Shown here: positions 22,412 to 34,250 of the stretch, in pieces | Position numbering within the stretch: position 1 is the first letter of the stretch | Layout: the number at the start of each line of letters is the position of its first letter | Source: Amanita rubescens | Taxonomy: Eukaryota > Basidiomycota > Agaricomycetes > Agaricales > Amanitaceae | Assembly (NCBI GenBank): GCA_015039365.1 | Contig: WION01000010.1 | Span: forward strand, 682,001-746,000 | Reading direction: 5' to 3' | Length of the DNA stretch: 64,000 nt | Translations under genes and position numbers: made by a program | Notes under the pieces: model-generated | What the model was told of the DNA's origin: nothing | Databases searched by the model: none | The model's input: only the letters and a program-made list of their open reading frames with translations

Positions 22412-24479
22412 TCACCAGAGCGATAGCATTAAAAAGAACATAACATTGATCCCAACCAGGATACCGCAACCGCTATCGTCCCAGCTCGGGATTGAACTCG
22501 AACTATGCGAGGGAGATGTAGTTGACGTTGCCGTGACAGTCGCCACGCCATTTGAGTTGAGCGAGCCGCCTGTCGGCGATCCCGTTGGCGCTGATTCTAT
22601 CCGGGCTAGCAAAAATCACATCGGATCCGTCCACCTCCATCTTGGAACAGGGACTCACAAGGAAAGCTTCCTCCATTTTGAACTGCGCTGTTTGCTTCCG
22701 CCTGCAGTTGCTCCCCTGCATCTGAAGGCACAGTTGATAAGAAGCCCATACGTGCCGGATCATAAGAAGGGTAACTCAGATTCCCATAATAGTAGGCCGA
22801 TAGCACACTGCGGACTCGTCGTTAGCCGTTAGTGGTCAACCGATAAGCTTACTTGCCCTTTCAAAAACGGAGCTCCCAAGCTCCAACTGTATAAGAATCT
22901 ACCTACGACGGGCGTATTTGCCGTCGACAACGTCGCCGCGCACATTGACACGTCCACCTGTTGAATTAGGTCCCTTGGGTCGACAGGAAACATTTGGCCC
23001 CCAATGGAGAAGGCCAGGGTGTGCGGCTCGTTACAGGGAAACTGGGGACCTAGTGTGGAGGTAATAAATTCAACGACATCAGAAGGTCCACGGATAAAAG
23101 TGTTTCCCTAATTATAATAAGCAAAAGACGGGGTCCAGCAGAGAAATCTCACCGTGTCAATAAGAGCAGACAATTCTATATCTGGTGAGGATAACTGTGA
23201 ACGTGGGAGACGTTGACCGTCGAGGTAAACATCATCTAAAAACACTTCCCAGGTCATGGGATACACCTAGGTTCACGATTTCTTAGGCTATTTTCAGAGA
23301 CTAAAGTGGTAACCAACGCACCTCATGGGGTGAATTGGAAGGAGCTCTGAGACCACCCTGATCAACTGTATACCCCCGAATCGGAACCCATGTCAAGCTC
23401 CCGTTTTGTACGTTCGCAGGCAGCTGCCCGATATTCAAAGAACCCACGTTTCCACCAATTTCAATGGTATCGCGTTGGAGGGTAACGGCGAAGAGAGGCT
23501 CTGGGAATGAACCAGTGGCCACAAGTCTAGCAATGAGTGGCCCGATGGTAGAGAATGACGCTAGAACAGCACTGGTAGTCGATTGCGATGGATCATGGTT
23601 TGATCTGCGGCTCAAGGCAGGGAAAATGGGCGGGTTAAGGTTGGATGCACTTCTAATCCAATGTATATCGAGTTTTGGAGGATTCGAACTTCCTGCATCG
23701 GGACCCGGCGTCGGCGAGCTCAAGACATCGTGAAAAATTATGCTGCAATATTTTTTTCACATTGTAGGCGCATATATGCCTATTGCTACACATACCTGTT
23801 TATAGGAAATCCAAGGCCGAGTATACCCGCTGAGCCCGTTTCGCTGACAGTGGTATTTGTACTATTGATAGCAGCAAAATACTGTCCGGGAAGAGACAAT
23901 CCTGCCACAGAGACAGCATCCGTACCTATTAGCCCAAACGCGCTCGTGCTAGATGAGGACGAGCCGTAAAGGAGCTGTACGTCTAGACCCGTAGAATTGA
24001 ATGAAGATTGTGGGTACTTGGCGACGTTTCCGCACCCAGTCGTACAAGCGTCTGAAATGACCCACAAATCAGAAGATCCTGTATCTATTTTGGGACACCA
24101 GTCAGAGACGATAGTAGAGGCAGGTAAAACCTACCGAGCACCACAGGGACTGTTGTGCCTCCAATTGTCACTAGAACGTTGTATACGCTATCGAAAACAC
24201 TTCAGTTCTTCAAAAGGATGGTATGATACGAGAAACGTACACGTCCAAGTAATCGCCCAACCCAATTGCGCCCGTTGAAGCCCCACGCCTGCGTTTCCTG
24301 CGGTTTGGCGCGCCCAGGCTCTTTGTAATAGGCAAAGAGATGCCTTGTCTATTGACGCGGCCGGCAAAGTCCTGATCACGTTTATGTTGGTTTCCTTGCA
24401 GGTCTTGTCCCTTGCCGCGACAGGCGGGTAGCAGTAAAAGTGATGGCAAAGCAAGAGCTAGGGAATAGAGGCCTCGCAT
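22412..24479 (-). CDS. Secreted pepsin-family aspartic peptidase with GPI-type C terminus
   Basis: The start MRGLYSLALALPSLLLLPA is a signal peptide. A basic propeptide (APNRRKRRRGA) precedes the two lobes. Lobe 1 has the strand YNVLVTIGGTTVPVVL running across an intron into the catalytic DTGSSDLWV, then SAGILGLGFP. Lobe 2 has FAVTLQRDTIEIGGNVG, the second catalytic site LIDTGNTFIRGP, CNEPHTLAFSIGG and GAPFLKG. A Ser/Thr-rich stretch (TSTTSPSHSSSSIPSWDD) and a hydrophobic end (ILVGINVMFFLMLSLW) fit GPI anchoring at the plasma membrane or wall, like yapsins. Introns are short; one uses a GC donor (see findings). In the second motif Asn replaces the common Thr/Ser after DTG. Exons in the middle (23300-23790) are joined less surely. 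Confidence 0.85.
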
Positions 24480-25072
24480 GGTGGCCAAGGTCCCGTAGTG
24501 TAATTACCGAAAAAAGGATTGAAGAACTTGGATCAGGAGGAACGTTAGAGGTTATGGCGGCGGTTACACGTTACAACATTTTGAACTGTGAACGCGTAAA
24601 CATGTTCGAGGATGGATGGCATGCGTAAGTGCTGCGCATTATTTTTGGCATCAGGTCCGACTACCAAAGTCCCACCCTTGCCCCTTTACATAAATATATA
24701 TTCGCAGTTTGGTGGCGAATGGGTTTTCTGGCAGGACACGTCGTAAGTTGGTGTTAATGCTTAATCCGTTCAAACTCGGATCTTTTTCTCGCATTCACCA
24801 TGGATGGAGGCTCAGACTCAAACGCGTCAAACTACGCTGTGCCGTTTTATTGCCCTTTGTCGTTAAGGAGAATGACAATGCGCAGCCTCAGGCCGCCACA
24901 ACCTATCGTAATGCGTCAAATCCGTAGAACCAGGCCAAAAGTTGTTACTGCCAATGCTGGCCTCTTGCAAGGTATGATGGTTGTTTACACCAGACAGGAC
25001 TGATTAAGATACGCTTAGTCGCATAGTGATGGTAAAGGATAGAATACAGCGAAGTATACAAGAGACGAGGAA
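24480..25072. other. Intergenic
   Basis: Upstream of the peptidase gene and downstream of N5. Nothing else supported. Confidence 0.5.
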
Positions 25073-26657
25073 TCATTTAGTCATATCATGTAACCACTTC
25101 GTGCAAAATATCACAGCAAGGATTATAAAATATACTAATATTCCGGGAGAAATCGATAGTATGAACAAACCAACTACGAATCGGCTCCAGAAAGTTCCTA
25201 ATAGTGTCAAGAGTTCCGAATTCATAAATCGACGAATGGTTCCTGGAAGCCGCACTAGGGCCACCCGAATAGGATGTATATGATATTTCCCAGCACGTTT
25301 CTTATCCTGAAAAAAGTCATGCAGCGAACGATGATAAGTCGTGACGTATGAATCCGAGATCTGCAGAAGCGAATACATCTTGCGTAGCTTTAATCGCAAA
25401 TTGTCCTCGCAGATTCGTCGACGTCGACAAATGAACTTTATGTCGGGTCTACCGAGGGCAATTATGAGTACAAACACGTCCCTCAAAAACTTGACGTCTG
25501 GTTGTCGAGAAAGTATCTGTATGTAGAGTTGGTCCAGTTGAGTGTATGGCGAGGACGATGTGACTGGGCGGAGCTTTAATATGATGGCGAGTTGCTCTTT
25601 GGGATGACAGTCATCATCATCGACGAACTTGATGACGGTTGATGCATATATGAATTGACCCGACGCTTTGGAGACCAAATGGTGGACATCTTCGTCGGAT
25701 GGGAAAGACGAGATGTTACGCTTCGTAAAAATGCGGAAAAATTCGTCCTCCAAGTATCTCTGAATATCATCATTCGGTGCAAACTTCTCGTCCAACACGA
25801 TCGCACGCGTGATGTTTTGCATAATTTCCATATCGAATGTTTCTTTGATATGAGCTTCTGGTCTACTGCAAATCAGGAAACGTAGTGGGATGTTTGTGAG
25901 TGCCAACGCATCCGCGATGAGCGTCAGAAAAAGTTTTTGGTCTTGTTCGGAGACACATTCGTCTACGCCATCAATTATGACGAGAGACTTCTTTGGACGT
26001 AGGTCAGGTTGGTCGCGGAGGAGGTTCTCGAATACTTTTCCTATCAGCTGGTTGAACTGGATGTTGATGGATTTAGCATAGAGCAAAGGCTCCACCTGTA
26101 GCGCAGATTCAATGTACGGACGCGTCTCGGGAATGGACCTCGCCAGCTGCCATGCTAGGGTTAAAAACAAACGATCTACGACACCGCGATCAGGCCTATT
26201 CCTCAGAAAAAAGAACGAGGCTGCCAGCCGGCTGTCCTTGTAGCGCTCAGCGATGGTCTGAGCAATGGCAGACTTGCCAGCTCCGGCAGGACCATTCAAC
26301 CACATGATGCGTTGACGAGGATAAGAACCATCAATCCAGTCTGTAATAACTTTCAAAACCTTTTCCCGGGTCTTGGGATGACACAGAGGCGGTGGAAAAC
26401 GCGCCAAGGAATCGTGCATCGCAGCCTCGGAAATGTACGGTTTAAGGTCATCGAGAGCTAGAGTCGATGGAATGAGATTGTAGAGCAAGGGTCGATATGT
26501 AAACGTTACCTGCCGCCCTTTCTGCATGATGATGGAAATCTCCACGAATTTCGTTGAAAACGGCGCCGATGATGCTGAAGTCTCGTGCATTTGGCAGGAA
26601 TGAATGTGCGGGCTGTCTTTGAGCAGCGTTCTGTAAGCGGGAAGTGGCGGAATCCAT
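25073..26657 (-). CDS. NACHT-domain NLR-like protein N5 (intact)
   Basis: Exons 26510-26657 and 25073-26457 flank a 52-nt phase-1 intron (GTAACG..CTCTAG); the product is 510 residues, the same length as N3. The start MDSATSRLQNA is conserved in N6. Exon 1 encodes FLPNARDFSIIGAVFNEIRG plus histidines. The NACHT domain follows: Walker A GPAGAGKSAIAQT near residue 105, Walker B KSLVIIDGVDEC near 207-218, PLRFLICSRPEAH, then the helical region with LDQLYIQILSRQPDVKFLRD and HRSLHDFFQDKKRAGKYHIH. The last 50 residues contain two hydrophobic segments (around LLTLLGTFWSRFVVGLFIL and GILVYFIILAVIFCTKWL). No sensor repeats. It stands directly beside N6 in the same orientation, a tandem pair. Confidence 0.87.
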
Positions 26658-27129
26658 TGGCAATTTTACAGAGAGTCTTCAACTTGGCATCGCGAGTTGG
26701 CACTTGAGAAAAGCCAAGCATGTATACGGTAGATGCCATTTATGATCCCGCACGGTATAAGAGGCTGTGATGGCAGCCTTCCGGTACCTCAGTTTCATAA
26801 CTCCGCTTCTGGAATGTTGATCAGCCACGGTCTTTGACATTCCCTCGCCTCGGCGCTTCGAGGGCAATGTCATTAGCGTACCAATATATCCATTTGGGAG
26901 AGATTACCCCACCATTGCTATTTTTACGGGAATCGAGCCCTCAGATCAACCACATTGGCACTGTACTCGGGATATAGGGTGATGGAAGGGTGTCATATGG
27001 ACAACCACCGGATTCCTGTGCACGGTGACCTGAAGTGTACAAGGGTGTTGATGGGTCATTATGTATTAAGGCTGGAGGACATGACAAATGGGGGATATAA
27101 TAGTTCATTGAATCGAGAATTATTGATGC
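26658..27129. other. Intergenic between tandem N5 and N6
   Basis: 5' flank of N5 and 3' flank of N6. No other element seen. Confidence 0.5.
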
Positions 27130-28801
27130 TTAGAGTAGTGAAGGTAAAGGCCATAATAAAACAAAGCGTTTAAAATCGCTACCTGAGCAAAACTCATCAT
27201 ATCCACATATACGATAGCATACACCTATTATCAGGAACAGCGGTGCTATGAGCACCCTTGCGCCATACACATATGGTATTATCGACACCATAAATACAAA
27301 GAAGATCCCGAGGCCAAAGTATCCCAGTATTTTCGCACAAGTTCTTAATAGTTTCGCAATTGGACGGGTCCCTTCTTGTAGCTGCACTAGAGCTACTCGC
27401 ATCGGATGTATGCGATATTTAACGGCACGCTTCTTGTCCCGAAGGAAGTCGTGCAAGGAGAGATGATAGGTCGTGATGTTAGAATCTGAGATGCGAAGAA
27501 GGGAATGCATCTTGCGTAATTTTAGTCGCAAGTTCTCCTCGCTGATTCGTAGACGTCGACAGATAAAGTAGAAGCTGGGAGCATTAAGGGCAATTATAAG
27601 TGCAAATATGTCCCTCAAAAACCTGACGTCTGGCTGTTGAGAAAGTATCTGTATGTAGAGTTGGTCCAATTGAGCATATGGCGAGGGCGAGCTGGCCAGA
27701 CGAAGCTTCAGAATAATGTCGAGTTGTTCCTTAGGACTGCAACCATCGTCATCAATGAACTTGACGACAGTAGATGCATATATGAATTGACCGGATGCTT
27801 TTGACATTAGGTGGTGAATATCTTCGTCAGATGGGAGCGACGAGATGTTACGTTTCGTAAAAATGCGGAAAAATTCGTCCTCCAAGTATCTCCGAATATC
27901 ATCATTCGGTGCAAACTTCTCGTCCAACACGATCGCACGCGTGATGTTTCGCATAATTTCCATATCGAATGTTTCTTTGATATGAGCTTCTGGTCTACTG
28001 CAAATTAGGAAACGTAATGGGATGTTTGTGCGTGCCAACACATCCGCGATGAGCGTCAGAAAAAGTTTCTGGTCTTGTTCGGGGGCACATTCGTCTACGC
28101 CATCAATTATAACGAGAGACTTCTCTGGACGTAAGTCAGGTTGGTCGCGGAGAAGGTTCTCGAATACTTGTCCGATCAGCTGGTTGAACTGGATGTTGAT
28201 GGATTTAGCATAGAGCAAAGGCTCTGCCTGTAGTGCAGATTCAATGTACGGACGCGTCTCGGGAATAGACCTGGCTAGCTGCCATGCCAAGGTTAAAAAC
28301 AGACGACCTGCAACGCCGCGATCTAGGGAATTCCTCAGAAAAAAGAAAGATGCTGCCATCCGGCTGTCCTTGTAGCGCTCAGCGATGGTCTGAGCAATGG
28401 CAGATTTGCCAGCTCCGGCAGGACCATTCAACCACATGATACGTTGACGGGGATACGAATCGTCAATCCAGTTTGTAATTATTTTCAAAACCTTTTTTCG
28501 AGTCTTGGGATGACACAGAGGCGGCGGATAACGCGCCAAGGAATCGTGCATTGCAGCCTCGGAAATGTGCGGTTTAAGGTCATCGAGAGCTAGAGTCGAT
28601 GGAATGAGATTGTAGAGCAAGAGTCGATATGTAAACGTTACCTGCCGCCCTTTCTGCATGATGATGATGGAAATCTCCACGAATTTCGTTGAAAACGGCG
28701 CCGATGATATTGAAATCTCGCGCATTTGGAAGGAATGAGTATATGGTACGTCCTTGAGTAGCTTGATCAGCGTTCTGTAAGTGCGAAGAGTCGGAATCCA
28801 T
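27130..28801 (-). CDS. NACHT-domain NLR-like protein N6 (intact)
   Basis: Exons 28642-28801 and 27130-28589 with a 52-nt phase-1 intron (GTAACG..CTCTAG) give 539 residues. Start MDSDSSHLQNADQ; motif FLPNARDFNIIGAVFNEIRG. Walker A GPAGAGKSAIAQT, Walker B KSLVIIDGVDECAPEQ, PLRFLICSRPEAH are intact. Most of the NACHT region is nearly identical to N5, but the tail differs: a longer end with two hydrophobic segments (ILGYFGLGIFFVFMVSIIP and RVLIAPLFLIIGVCYRI) followed by about 25 residues whose LLWPLP ending matches the end of N1 (ILWYPFNA). So the NACHT halves of N5 and N6 are recent copies while their tails have diverged or been exchanged. Confidence 0.87.
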
Positions 28802-29321
28802 TGAAACCCTTCAACTTGACATCGCATCCGAGTCGGCACTTGTGTACAGTCGATGTCATTTATGTTATATGACCCCGCAGATCATCGGAGGCAGTGCGTA
28901 TATATGATTAGTAACTCCGCTTTTGCCACGTTCCCTCGCGCTGCTACGTACGTTCATCGTTGGACCAAAGTTTCGTATGCTATGCACATACCATAATTTT
29001 CTCAGTTCGATTGAGGAACGTCGTCAAGAAAGGCAGCTGCTGTCGGCTGACTTAATTCAAGAGCAATGGGGGAATATCCTGGAACAGATCGCGTCCTCGT
29101 TATCAATGTCATTCAATCAAGTCATATTCAATTCGAGATACGAGAGCAAGTACAAATTTCATCTGGTGTTTCAAATTTCATCCGTAACTAAAACCACTAC
29201 ATTCATTCACTGCCATCGTGACATCTACAACATTATTTCAGCCGTTCAGCCAAATGGAGCGAGGAAAAATTCAGCACCGACCATGATATTTTCGCATGGA
29301 GCAAAAGACCGCCGCAGATGA
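28802..29321. other. Intergenic
   Basis: 5' flank of N6; nothing else supported. Confidence 0.5.
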
Positions 29322-29693
29322 TCAGGAGCATGCAGCATTTGGGTCGCAGTCCGAGTCAATGTCGCAATAAAGGTTAGGTTGAGTCCAGCACCAGTGTGGT
29401 CCGGCGCCGATGTATTTCCAGCAAGAGTGTGGCCAACTCGACCAGCCACAGTGGGCCGTGTCGGCCTGCTTATCGCTCGCGTTCGCGCCGGAGCTGTAGA
29501 CCACGTCAAGAATGTGTAGCAGAGTGACTTCGCACATTACTTACACGAAGTCGGCAGTGTTCTTGTCAGCAGGTTCGGCGTTGACAAGAGCAGCCGGGTC
29601 AGGGCTATTGATGGCGACAGATGCTGCCAGAACAGCATTGCCAGCCACGAGGGCGGCGAGGGCGAAGCGTAAGAAAGTGTTGCCGAACATCAT
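29322..29693 (-). CDS. Small secreted six-cysteine protein
   Basis: Exons 29545-29693 and 29322-29493 around a 51-nt intron (GTAAGT..CTACAG) code for 106 residues. The first 24 are a signal peptide (FLRFALAALVAGNAVLAAS). After a short spacer the mature part carries six cysteines in a compact, Trp/His-rich domain (HCGWSSWPHSCWKYIG, HWCWTQPNLYC, DSDCDPNAAC). Size, secretion and cysteine content match fungal small secreted cysteine-rich proteins, a class that includes effectors and self-defence peptides. No named family was recognised. Confidence 0.75.
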
Positions 29694-30785
29694 GTTCAGA
29701 GAACAAAGACTTGATGGTGGGTGATTGCGCTGAGGAAAACCAGAAATTCGAGATCATTTTATACATTGGCAAGTTCGGTTCCGTACAAAGAAGCGTAGAT
29801 ATAGGAGCTCAATGCAGATTTGCCAGCACATTCGCACTAACTGATTGATAGGACTTGTGAAAATTTAGCTTTGCGATCCGTTCCCGAAGAAGCGTAGAAC
29901 GAACGAAGCCCAACGCAGATTTGCCAGCCAGCACATCCACATTAACTGATTGATTGGACTTGTCTCAACTAGCACGTATGAAAATTTCGTTTCGAGAACC
30001 ACCCGTATTGGCCTAGCGTGAAAGTTTGTTGAAGCGATCGCGCTCGCGAAAAGCGCTGGTAGCAAGTCAATCGAGGCAGACATTTCAAAAGTCTTACCTA
30101 TAGGGTTATTATCGCTGCCTTGACTGCCAGTATATTGTCTTTAACATGCTCACGACAACAACTTTGCATCTCACGAAAATAGGATTATCACTAACATTGA
30201 CGCGGAACAGTTCAATCAAAAACGTTCCAGAGCTTCAATGTGGGTCTTATTACCGTGGAGTTAGCACGACTGAAAAGAATTGTTCTTCGATTAGAATCGG
30301 AATTGGACCTGTACCGGTGGGTATTAATGGTGAGAGGTAATTGACATGCTCACGACATCCGCTGCATGGCTATTTCGAAGACAGCTAAATAGGAAGTTAT
30401 TCGGACGGGTCATAATTGCACCGTAAGTTTAACTAGGTTATTGTTATTTGACGTGTTCATTCTACGATCGGGGAAAGACGTCCTGCCCTAAGAAGTTTCG
30501 ACTCGCATGTTGACGAATCTTCTGATTGGACGTAATTTATCGCAGAAGCGAGGGTTGTGGATGAGGAGGTGAAGGTAAGGAAGTCGGTGGTGGAGTAAGT
30601 GAGCAAGTCGGGAGTGGCAGTGGTCCTGGTGGGGATTTCGCTGTAAAGAATCGTTCGATGGAGGAAAGACTTGCGAGAGAAGCTTTCGAGTGAGAGTGCA
30701 GATGCGAAAAAGTTTGACTCGGAAGCCCCTGTGCGAGGAGTGATAAAATCAAGTCAGAGATACAGTGGCAGTGCAATCTCAGACT
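29694..30785. other. Intergenic, small direct repeat
   Basis: A segment of about 60 bp is repeated: AGGAGCTCAATGCAGATTTG near 29800 and the related GAAGCCCAACGCAGATTTGC near 29905, each followed by CAGCACATTCGCACTAACTG-like sequence and TGATTGATAGGACTTGT / TGATTGATTGGACTTGT. Otherwise nothing coding was found. Confidence 0.5.
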
Positions 30786-33700
30786 ATGGACGACCCTCGC
30801 CAGCTTAATCTTAATTGTGTTATCGAAGGGGAATATGGCGTCTTTCCAGTTACCGTGGGGCATGATTGTGTGACTGGCACTTTGAGGGAAAAGATAAAAC
30901 AGGAGTGTGCGGTTACCTTTAAGGATGTTGATGCTTACACTCTGGAATTGTGGAAGGTGAGCGCCATTGATGAGTCGCTAAGTGAAGTGACATTGGCTTA
31001 CTCCCGCAGGTCAACGTTAATCTCAACGATTACGACGAGCCCTCTCTCAGCAACCTCAGACTTGGGGATCTTGAGGGTATCAAAAAGTTGACATGGGAGC
31101 CCGTCTCTGAACTTTGGTCGGATCAACCGTCCACCGCGTTCCTCCACATAATTGTAAAGGCCCCGACCACTGGTGAGTGAGAGTAAATCTCCATGGTTGA
31201 GCATTACTGAGAATTTTGTTTCCACCACCTTCAATCTTGTCTCGGTTTTGAATCCTACGTGCCACCCCTAATTCACCCACTCCTCCATGCATTCGTCCTG
31301 TCGGTTTACCTTCTTTACATTCTAATTCCGCATCCTCTCTTCATTTCTCTTCATTTTCCTTTTACCTTCTTCCCGATCTCGACCCTTCCTCCCGGATCGT
31401 TATCGTCCTTCGCCTACCTGTACCGAATGATGGTCGCCCATCTCGACCCCGCCCAAATATGAATATGTTATCACGCTGGCTGCCATGAACTCTTCCTCTG
31501 CCTTACATCTTGCCGATCCCACCCTCCTGTTCGCGTGGATGTTCTCCATCAGAGCGTCCTTATAAACGAACTCGTCTCAGTAATTCACCGCCGCAAGTAG
31601 GAATGGTTGAAGTCAAATGTAGGTGGACTGTCATCAAATGTCGACGGCTTTGTGAACAGTTTTCATTAGCTTCACCCCCGCGGCTCAGCCGCCAAGAGAC
31701 AGAAGATAAAATGGCCGCCGCATTTGCGGGGTTTGAGACCTATATTGAATTCTTGGCTTCTGGGAAATTGGATGTATATCTCGACTCGATCAAACGTGAA
31801 GATAGACTTACAGACCTTGATGTGATTCTGGATACTGGGCCAATTCTTCTTATTCACGATCTCGGCAAGCATCCAGATCATGAACGGATCAAAGGGTTGT
31901 TTATCCTTGATGGATATAATCCAGTGTTCGTGGTTCCAGGATAATCGTGAAAATAACTAATTCTAATCTTGCTCTTTCTAGCCATCTATTTAACGTCTCT
32001 GGCTCGGGTAAAACGCGCCTTTCGCTTGACAGCCTTTGCTTTCATTGGGGCCTTTATATATCGTGCGCTACGGGAAGTCCAGCATCTGGCTCCGACGACT
32101 TCACGGTAGTGACAGGAAGCGTTGCAATCTATGAGTACCTGGGACCAAGGCAAAGGCTCTGCGAACATTTCCGAGAACATTTCTGCTGCTCGCCGCACCT
32201 TTACAATGATGTTGTGTGCGCGTTTCTTTATCTTGAAGCAACTTGTGCAACACATTCCTGTTAACACGGATGTCACGGTGGCTCGACGGCGATGGGTTCC
32301 TTGCTCAAGCTTTGCCTCCCCGTTTGAGGTTCGGTGACGAACTTTTCGTCAAAGTGCTTAGGGTCCTTCAGCGTGCAGACACTGATGTTATGCTTGATAT
32401 CGTTCGCTCCTCACTACATAACATCACGACCGAGAGAAAAGATTTGTTCTCTGCGGGAAGTAAAACACCTCTATTCATCGTGATCGATGAGGCACAGATG
32501 GCTGCTGAGTATCTAAAGTTCTTTCGCTCTAGGATAAGGACCGATCTGCCCCCCGTTTTTCGTGAAATGGTTACCTTCTTTCAGTCGACTGGGATCTTCG
32601 CTAAGATTATTCTTTCTGGAACTGGTCTGTCGATGAAAAAGGAGGATTTTCTTTACGCAATGTCCTCAAAAGAGATGCCAAACAAGAGGAAAGAGCACCT
32701 AGTCTTCACTGATGTTGGGCGTTTCACGAGGGACGATTTTTCTCAAGAGGTCTATATTCGTCGGTACCTCACTCTCTCCAATGACGTCTCAGATCGGCGA
32801 CTGTTGGAGCGCATGATGTACTGGTTTTCTGGCCGGTTTGTCTATCATTTGGCTCTACAAGACGAGTCCTTCTCATCATTGATTATAGTCACCGCCTGAC
32901 AGCAAGCCTTATTGAGGTCTTTCTCTCCTCGGAAAATGTCCCGCGCCACCGTGTCCTCACCTCGTTCGCTGAACACTTGACTAGATTCAAAATTACCGAT
33001 GCAATTGAACTGGAGGCTGGTGAACCACCCATTTCGCGCGATCTGGACTGGAAGATCAAATGTTATGGACGAATTACTGATTTGAGCTGCCTTTTGAAAG
33101 AACCAGAAGGAGAGGAATTGATAGAATGCCTAGTTGACGCTTTTATGCGGTGGACTTTACGCAGTGAACTTACGGCCATTCCCATTGAAAGCAATATGCA
33201 CGACATGATGGCGTTGGCTGTAGGTTTTTTGAACGAGACGGAAGGAAAGGCTTGCCAATTCGATCCTGACGTGGACCATCCTGTATACATTTCCGAACCA
33301 TTGGTAGTTCTCACCATTAGCTCGCTGTTTGAAAAGCAGAGTTGGACGACGAAGAAGACCTGGATAGCTAAATTATTTCGCAATGCTCCCAACGCTTCGT
33401 CACCAGGATTTGCAATTGAAGAGGCTCTGCTTCTTGTGCTCATGGAAGTTTTTGGGGGAAAGTTTAGTCCTCTTGCAGACGCCTTCCACTGTAGTGAATC
33501 ATTAGGGTCGAGGAGGGCTACCTTGGTCTCCCTGAAGTGTGTCGCTGATGGTGTAGTAATGCAGGGCTGCCCGGTATCGTGGAAAGCAGGCAGCTCCGAT
33601 CGCTTGGCTCTCAGGGCTAAATCGCCCACTGACGTTCTCACCTTTTTGGACAATCCAGATGGAAAGGCTTTTCTTTTTCCGGACAACCACATGGGCCCTG

Positions 33701-34250
33701 ACTTGTTCTGTTTCCTTCAAGACGAAGAGACGAAAGAGCTGATCCTTCTTGCAATCCAATCAAAAGCTTCACCAACGCTCGATGCTGGAACCTGGCGCAG
33801 TGCCCTCAATTCTATTACACCCCAATTTTTCTACACGGTGGTAGGTATCATACTTTGTAATCCCCGTCAGTACCCTTATTTTGATGTTTATAGGCTGACG
33901 GGGAACAGAGTCAATATGCGCGAGTGTCTTACCCGAATCTCGTAAATGATCTGAATGGGACTTTGGAGATGGTCCTTGGGCGAGAAGTATATACACCAAT
34001 AGTAGCTGAGGCTTATTGCAGCAAGCTCCACAGCAGCACCCAAGCTCACCAGCAATCTGCTTCACACTCAACCCGACAGACCCCCAGCTTCCTTCGCATC
34101 ATTGCAACTCCTAATGGTGAAAAGGCTCGAAAGCATCTCAAGGGGAAGGATGACTCGGATGTGGCTATTTTTCGGTGGGACAATGTGAAGGATTATATTG
34201 GTTCAACGGCCAATTCACTGGTGAAGACTACAGAGTGGGTTGTGGTTTGA
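30786..34250 (+). pseudogene. Crinkler-type effector gene: N-terminal CRN domain, NTPase, REase-like C terminus; frame broken
   Basis: Exons 30786-30956 and 31010-31172 encode a ubiquitin-like Crinkler N-terminal domain (ending in LWKV, then HIIVKAP). A basic linker with KRTRL follows. The middle holds a P-loop (SGSGKTR) and the Walker B-like IVIDEAQM, then SGTGLSM, as in the NTPases of eukaryotic CRN proteins. The last part has LILLAIQSKAS preceded by DLFCF, the D..QxK pattern of restriction-endonuclease folds, and a final exon (33895-34250) with SFLRIIATPNG. No splice solution by eye keeps frame at about 31945-31982, 32105-32150, 32301 and 32870, so I call it a pseudogene, though unusual splicing could rescue some breaks. 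In this superfamily the C-terminal nuclease acts on DNA in the nucleus (family knowledge). Confidence 0.7.

Noticed and set aside
25073..26590. Single-exon model for N5 (505 codons, starting in the intron)
   Set aside because: The model reads through the conserved 52-nt intron and loses the first-exon motif kept by all paralogues.
30537..30863. Ser/Pro/Leu-rich minus-strand open frame
   Set aside because: It overlaps the first Crinkler exon in antisense and has no features of its own.
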